9,620 bases of DNA from Tannerella sp. (GTDB lineage Bacteria; Bacteroidota; Bacteroidia; Bacteroidales; Tannerellaceae): contig JAIRLL010000064.1 in assembly GCA_031259505.1 (NCBI GenBank), forward strand, positions 1-9,620, read 5' to 3'. The notes beneath the pieces were generated by a model that ran no database searches, was not told the origin of the DNA, and worked only from the letters and a program-made list of their open reading frames with translations. The position numbers and the translations under genes were made by a program. Shown here in pieces: positions 5,896 to 9,620 of the stretch. Each line of letters starts with the position of its first letter. Within the stretch, counting starts at the first letter, position 1.

Positions 5896-6933
5896 CAACT
5901 GTTCGCCCTTGAGCGCCGCCTGCAGCGTGAGCGAGCTTCCGTCCACCGGTATCAGGTACATGCTGTTGTCCTTCAGATCCGACATGCCGTGCCCCGAATA
6001 GTAGAACATCACCCGGATATTGCCCTTTTTGGCCGTGGCGGCATTGCGCAGGAACTGAATGGCTTTCAGCATGTCGCCATACGTGGCGTCTTCCTTCATG
6101 AAGATGTTGGCTGCCGGAACGCCCAGCGTCTGCCGGCAGTATTCATGAAAGATCCGTGCGTCGTTGGCCGAGAAACGGGTGCGGGATTCGTAGAAATAGT
6201 TCTCGTTGCCGATGATCGCCACGTAGAGGTCGTCGTGGATGACGCCGGTCCGGGGGATGCGGGCGTCCACATCCGACGCGCCCAGCACGACGGTGTTTTT
6301 GGCGATGGTCTGCGAGGGACGCACCACGTCGTCGAGCGAAATATCCACCGGCCCCTGTTCGTAGGCAATGTTCATGTCGGTATACGGGTGCTGTTCCCTG
6401 CTGTCGTACACGAACTGCTGTCCCGTGGAGGGAAGGATATAGGTCAGCCTGTCCAGACCGACGGTGTTGCCCGAAAAATAAAAATCGGGATCGGACACCC
6501 GCAGCGAATCGAACTGCTCCACAAAGAGCCGCGCCGCAGCGCCGCGAGGTACGTTTACGGTAAATTTGCCGAACTGATCCGAGTGAATCAGCATCGTTTC
6601 ATTATCCGGATCGTAGGCGCCGTCGATCCGAAACTGTCGCCATTCGACCGTTTCCGCATATTTCTTCTTGTATACGGCCAGCGCTTCCTGTTCCCATTCG
6701 CCGATTTTGCGTTTTTTATTCTCGTCCGACACCCGCTCCCTGTACTGGGCGCTGGATTCTTCATACCTGTCCCATTTCATCCACGTGGCCAGACGCGGCT
6801 CCACATAATTGCGGACGTAGGTCTCTACCGGTAAACGAAACCGGATCGGCTTGCTGACCGAACCTTCCTGTGCCCGGACGCCCGGTACGCAGCATCCAAG
6901 CACGACTAACATAATCAAACAATTCTTTTTCAT
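5893..6933 (-). CDS. Secreted caspase-like (peptidase C14) protein, N-terminal part with catalytic His; truncated by a stop
   Basis: The 346-residue product has a signal peptide at about 1-21 (VLGCCVPGVRA-QE), so it is exported. Residues 30-95 contain a motif-rich segment (YVEPRLATWMKWDRYEESSAQYRERV) of the kind placed before caspase domains in Bacteroidota. A beta-rich region of unknown role follows to about 225. The caspase-like domain starts at 237 (YVAIIGNENY) and includes FSANDARIFHEY (254-265), the VMFYYSGHGM strand with His315, and MYLIPVDG. The domain stops at residue 346, before the catalytic Cys motif, which is encoded in phase just downstream (5877-5485). Intact, this would be a 482-residue caspase/metacaspase-type Cys-His peptidase acting outside the cytoplasm; as annotated it lacks its nucleophile. 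It is the first gene of the block, coupled to the transglutaminase-like gene. The N-terminal motif similarity is from memory. Confidence 0.85.
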   Translation of the reverse strand: MKKNCLIMLVVLGCCVPGVRAQEGSVSKPIRFRLPVETYVRNYVEPRLATWMKWDRYEESSAQYRERVSDENKKRKIGEWEQEALAVYKKKYAETVEWRQFRIDGAYDPDNETMLIHSDQFGKFTVNVPRGAAARLFVEQFDSLRVSDPDFYFSGNTVGLDRLTYILPSTGQQFVYDSREQHPYTDMNIAYEQGPVDISLDDVVRPSQTIAKNTVVLGASDVDARIPRTGVIHDDLYVAIIGNENYFYESRTRFSANDARIFHEYCRQTLGVPAANIFMKEDATYGDMLKAIQFLRNAATAKKGNIRVMFYYSGHGMSDLKDNSMYLIPVDGSSLTLQAALKGEQL

Positions 6934-6967
6934 ATCTTTCTCAATTATTGGTTTTTAATATTATACA

Positions 6968-7036
6968 TTTCTTTTCTTCCTTTCTCATTTCTCTTTCTTT
7001 TTCCCCCTCTTTCTCCTTCTTTCTCCTTCTTTCTCC
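6968..7036. repeat. Pyrimidine-rich mirror/tandem tract
   Basis: The plus strand is all C and T over 69 nt apart from one A at 6987. The last 26 bases are 2.6 copies of the 10-mer TTCTCCTTCT (7011-7036). On the caspase-gene strand this would be a purine-rich 5' leader (GGAGAAAGAA repeats) beginning about 35 nt before the ATG. Confidence 0.75.
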
Positions 7037-7249
7037 GTCGGTTAAAACCGACGGCAAGAATAAGAATTGGGCTAAAGCCCGGTGCAGTTGTCCGGATTCG
7101 CTCTTACGGAACACGCCCGGGCGCTCGGGAAAGTCTCCAAAATCCTCAAAGTCCCCGGAGATATCTCCGGCAGAGAGGCCAAAGTGGAAGCTAAAGTCTG
7201 TCCGCCACAGCAAATCCCCGCCGCGGCGCCGGGCTTTAGCCCAATTCTT
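7035..7249. repeat. REP/MITE-like element with nested palindromes
   Basis: CCGTCGGTT-AA-AACCGACGG (7035-7054) is a perfect palindrome. A 21-bp sequence at 7062-7082, centred on the palindrome GGGCTAAAGCCC, recurs exactly inverted at 7229-7249. The 146-bp GC-rich core between the arms contains another perfect palindrome, CCGGAGATATCTCCGG (7155-7170), and GCCCGGGC. Terminal inverted repeats, no transposase and an intergenic position fit a small non-autonomous mobile or REP-type element. I see no clear target-site duplication, so mobility is inference. Confidence 0.55.
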
Positions 7250-7323
7250 GCTTTTGCCGGACTTGAACACACAATATAATTATCTGTTTCCGAAAATCTC
7301 ATTATCTGTTATTTTTCTGTTCA

Positions 7324-9561
7324 TCATCGTTTTGCATGACCGTTGGGGCAGGGAGTGACGGCGTTGCCTAAGCTAATCTGATTCTCGTCGTTTGCCGGCT
7401 GGCCGTTGACATTCCCCCTGTTGGTGCAGCAGGAATACACGTAGCCGGGATTAACTCCAACCAACCCGCCGACATAGCCGGATGATGCGGTCACATTTCC
7501 GGTATTCAGGCTGGTATGTATTTCCCTTGAATTGAATCCTGCCAGACCGCCGGTATGACCGATATAACCTACTATTCCTCCTATTCCTCCGGCTCCTCCT
7601 GTGACCGATTTGGATACAGTACAATCCATTATCTCACTCCCGGCGAGTCCTGCAATTCCACCCGTATAGGAGTGACCTGTCGCATCTGCGCCGGTGATGG
7701 ATCCGGAGACCGTACAATTCGTTATTTCGGCGTCACCACTGCCCACAATTCCACCCGTACTGGTTTCATCTGCTGCATCCCCGCCGGTGATGGATCCGGA
7801 GACCGTACAGTTTGAAATAACCACATGAGTGTTTCCCGTTCCATAAATCCACCCTACTATTCCGCCTGTATGGGAATCACCTCCCGTAGAACGTCCTCCT
7901 CTCACCGGCCCGGACACATTGCAACCGCGAACGATATTATTTTCCCCAAGACGTCCGACTATCCCTCCGGTAGGATTGACACCAAATCCGGTTACTCCTG
8001 TGACTAAGTTGAATACTGTACAACTCGTTATTTCAACATTATATGCCTCTCCTGCAATCCCCCCGGTATAGGATAGATTTGTCGCCTCTCCGCCGGTGAC
8101 GGATTCGGATACCATACAGTTTGAGACAGTCACCGGAGTTTCTTCGGAACCCCAAATCTCCCCTGCCACTCCGCCGGTAGAAGATCTTCCATCATCACTA
8201 TGTACAGAACGCCCTCCTTTCACCTGCCCGGATACGTTACAGTTCAGAATTGCACTGTTTTCCCCAACATCTCCAGCCAAAGCGCCGGTATAAACGTTCC
8301 CTTCCGTTGAAGCACATTCATTTCTGACCGCAGCCGATATGGTTAGATTGGAAACGGTTGCCCCGCGCAGATTGCCAAAGAAGCCGAAGGTGGAATAGTT
8401 TCCCGATTTCAGCGTGCCGCTGATGGCGTGTCCGCCGCCGTCGAAAACGCCCCCGAAGCCATAACCGCTCCCTATCGGTATCCATTCGGCAGCCGTCACC
8501 TGAATATCTGTCGCAAGCCTGAAACAGACGCCGGAGTAACTGTTGTATCTGCTGTCTTCCACTAATTTTTTCAAATGCCGGGCGTCGGTAATCAGGTAGG
8601 GGGAGTATTGCGAACCGTCTCCCCCGCCAAAGTTTTCCGAGGCGGCGATGCCATAGCCAAATTCAGTCAGGACTTCCCCTTTTTGCTGTACGCTTACCTG
8701 TCTCGAGGTATTGCCGGCCGTTACGGTCAGGGTGGCCGTGCGGTCGTCAATCGTCGTGTTTTCCGCTATGGTGACGGTTATCATTCCGTTGCCCGTTCCG
8801 GAGGACGGATATACGCTGCACCACGTCTGATCCGAAACGATCGTCCACGAATCGTTGCATGATACCGTCAGTTTGTATGTGCCGGACGGCATCCCGGCTT
8901 CTATCAGGGAAACGTCCGTCGTCAGCGTTATATTTTTCCCCGCCTGCTGCACGGTGACTTGTTTCGATGTTTTTCCTGCCGTCACGGTGAGGACGGCCGT
9001 GCGACCGGTGATCGTGGCGTTTTCCGCCACGGCAACGGTGATTTCCCTGTCGCCCGTTCCGGAGGCTGGCTGCACGGTACACCAGGACTGATTCGAGACG
9101 ATCGTCCACGAGTCGTTGCTTGTAACCGTCAGTTTGCAGGAGCCGGCCGTCGGTGCAGCCTCTATCGAAAGGGCAGACAGACTCAGCGTTATATTCTTTA
9201 GTGTGGTAAAAGCCCGCACACTGCCATAGACGCGATTATCCGATTTGTCCGCTGCGTATGCCTTAATGTAGTAGCGCGTGGCATCGTTGAGGCCGACAAG
9301 CGTAACGCCGGCGCCGTTCCCCGATACATTCGCCGCGCCGGCTTCCGACAGGTTTGTCTGCAACAGCGAGTCCGTACCGTATACAATTCCCGCTTTCCGC
9401 GTAGCGCCCAAAGGCTCTATCGAAATGGAGCAGGCAGCAGACGTTTCGGTAATTCCCGTAATTTCGGCCTCAACCGTATGGGGCTGATTCTGCGGCGGCC
9501 GGAGGTCTTCGCAACTCCAGACTGCCATCGCGCATATACAGAGAGATATCCATTTTTTCAT
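7324..9561 (-). CDS. Surface lipoprotein with Fn3-like, two BACON and GLUG-repeat domains
   Basis: The 745-residue protein begins MKKWISLCICAMAVWSC, a lipoprotein signal with Cys17. The next residues, Glu-Asp, might act as an outer-surface export signal. Domains in order are: an Fn3-like region (about 28-120, ending YIKAYAADK and RAFTT); BACON 1 (124-208) and BACON 2 (211-295), each with NDSWTIVS, a W-C motif and a TLTVTAG-type strand ending VQQ; and a start segment (300-410, SPYLITDARHLKKL then FDGGGHAISG). About nine GLUG-type repeats follow (425-705: TGGIVG or TGGIAG, then NCTVSGSITGG-like). BACON domains are linked to mucin or glycan binding; GLUG repeats occur on adhesin-like surface proteins. 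Binding at the cell surface is inferred, with no enzymatic motif seen. It ends TPCPNGHAKR with two consecutive TGA stops. The ATG is 18 bp after the stop of an upstream paralogue, with AGGAAAGG as a possible ribosome site. Confidence 0.88.
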   Translation of the reverse strand: MKKWISLCICAMAVWSCEDLRPPQNQPHTVEAEITGITETSAACSISIEPLGATRKAGIVYGTDSLLQTNLSEAGAANVSGNGAGVTLVGLNDATRYYIKAYAADKSDNRVYGSVRAFTTLKNITLSLSALSIEAAPTAGSCKLTVTSNDSWTIVSNQSWCTVQPASGTGDREITVAVAENATITGRTAVLTVTAGKTSKQVTVQQAGKNITLTTDVSLIEAGMPSGTYKLTVSCNDSWTIVSDQTWCSVYPSSGTGNGMITVTIAENTTIDDRTATLTVTAGNTSRQVSVQQKGEVLTEFGYGIAASENFGGGDGSQYSPYLITDARHLKKLVEDSRYNSYSGVCFRLATDIQVTAAEWIPIGSGYGFGGVFDGGGHAISGTLKSGNYSTFGFFGNLRGATVSNLTISAAVRNECASTEGNVYTGALAGDVGENSAILNCNVSGQVKGGRSVHSDDGRSSTGGVAGEIWGSEETPVTVSNCMVSESVTGGEATNLSYTGGIAGEAYNVEITSCTVFNLVTGVTGFGVNPTGGIVGRLGENNIVRGCNVSGPVRGGRSTGGDSHTGGIVGWIYGTGNTHVVISNCTVSGSITGGDAADETSTGGIVGSGDAEITNCTVSGSITGADATGHSYTGGIAGLAGSEIMDCTVSKSVTGGAGGIGGIVGYIGHTGGLAGFNSREIHTSLNTGNVTASSGYVGGLVGVNPGYVYSCCTNRGNVNGQPANDENQISLGNAVTPCPNGHAKR
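7689..7809 (-). repeat. 93-bp-period direct repeat inside the GLUG region
   Basis: A 28-bp sequence at 7689-7716 recurs identically at 7782-7809. Both encode the NCTVSGSITG part of neighbouring GLUG units, and the DNA identity is higher than between other units. A more diverged third copy is visible near 8091-8118. This points to recent unit duplication or gene conversion within the repeat array. Confidence 0.7.
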
Positions 9562-9579
9562 ATACTGTTCCTTTCCTGT

Positions 9580-9620
9580 TTATCTTTTTGCATGACCGTC
9601 GGGGCAGGGAGTGATAACGG
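9580..9620 (-). CDS. 3' end of a tandem paralogue of the GLUG lipoprotein gene (partial)
   Basis: Only the last 12 codons and the stop are inside the window. On the minus strand they read V-I-T-P-C-P-D-G-H-A-K-R then TAA (9582-9580). This matches the C-terminus of the neighbouring lipoprotein (VTPCPNGHAKR), and the DNA is nearly identical over about 28 bases. Such a tail at the same end position of a gene in the same orientation, 18 bp upstream, shows a tandem paralogue. Its domains lie outside the window, so the product name is an inference from the shared tail. Confidence 0.7.
   Translation of the reverse strand, partial: VITPCPDGHAKR

Larger units (their letters stand above)
6934..7323. 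other. 390-bp gap with leader tract and palindrome-rich element
   Basis: No protein gene is supported here. The gap contains the presumed 5' leader of the caspase-like gene, a 69-nt pyrimidine-rich tract (6968-7036) and the palindrome-rich element 7035-7249. The remaining AT-rich strip (7260-7323) has a TATATTGTG on the minus strand (near 7273-7281) that only loosely resembles a -7 box. The promoter for the caspase-like gene is therefore not located. Confidence 0.6.

Noticed and set aside
5530..6834. 434-codon plus-strand open frame opposite the caspase-like gene
   Set aside because: It is the mirror of the caspase frame and shows no signal peptide, domain or sensible start context. It even spans the caspase stop codon, as expected for a shadow.
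6948..7358. Open frames on both strands across the pyrimidine tract and palindromic element
   Set aside because: They are built from low-complexity Ser/Phe or Lys/Glu runs and repeat sequence, and they run into the end of the GLUG gene. No real gene is supported.
7560..8330. CRISPR-like array suggested by regular repeats
   Set aside because: The repeats are imperfect, variably spaced and in frame inside a GLUG protein gene, so they are coding repeats.

Overview
The window looks like chromosomal DNA from a Bacteroidota species, most likely order Bacteroidales. This rests on TAnnTTTG-type -7 promoter boxes, weak Shine-Dalgarno signals, AT-rich gaps between more GC-rich genes, BACON and GLUG domains on a lipoprotein, and a secreted caspase-like protein beside DUF4384-like and LPP20-like proteins. 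The genus cannot be fixed by reading alone. All assignments come from motif recognition; no database was searched.

Layout. At the left edge is the 5' part of a minus-strand SecD/SecDF translocase gene (<1-992). It diverges from a plus-strand secreted esterase gene (1241-2065) across a gap with a promoter box for each. A 353-bp gap (2066-2418) then carries a compact minus-strand unit that looks like a small RNA: promoter box, about 70 nt, then a hairpin with a U-rich tail. From 6933 down to 2419 runs a minus-strand block of envelope proteins: a secreted caspase-like (C14) protein, a secreted transglutaminase-like protein, an LPP20-like lipoprotein and a DUF4384-like secreted protein. Upstream of it is a 390-bp gap with a pyrimidine-rich tract and a palindrome-rich REP/MITE-like element. 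The right end holds a 745-residue lipoprotein (Fn3-like, two BACON domains, about nine GLUG-type repeats) and the last 12 codons of a tandem paralogue.

The most notable point is that the caspase-like gene is interrupted by one in-frame TAA (5893-5895). It lies between the codons of the catalytic His (YYSGHG) and Cys (DACFSG), and the frame is otherwise open to the natural end. The protein may be newly inactivated, made by readthrough, made as two chains, or an artefact of sequence error. The four-gene block is the best candidate for a poorly described system: an exported Cys/His protease-like protein, a second exported Cys/His/Asp enzyme fold and two accessory envelope proteins in two closely linked pairs.

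The block may be two transcription units. The caspase and transglutaminase genes are tightly coupled (TGATG overlap), and the lipoprotein and DUF4384-like genes are 24 bp apart. Between the pairs lies a perfect 10-bp hairpin whose T-run faces the opposite strand. The GLUG lipoprotein genes are a separate surface-protein array lying upstream in the same orientation.
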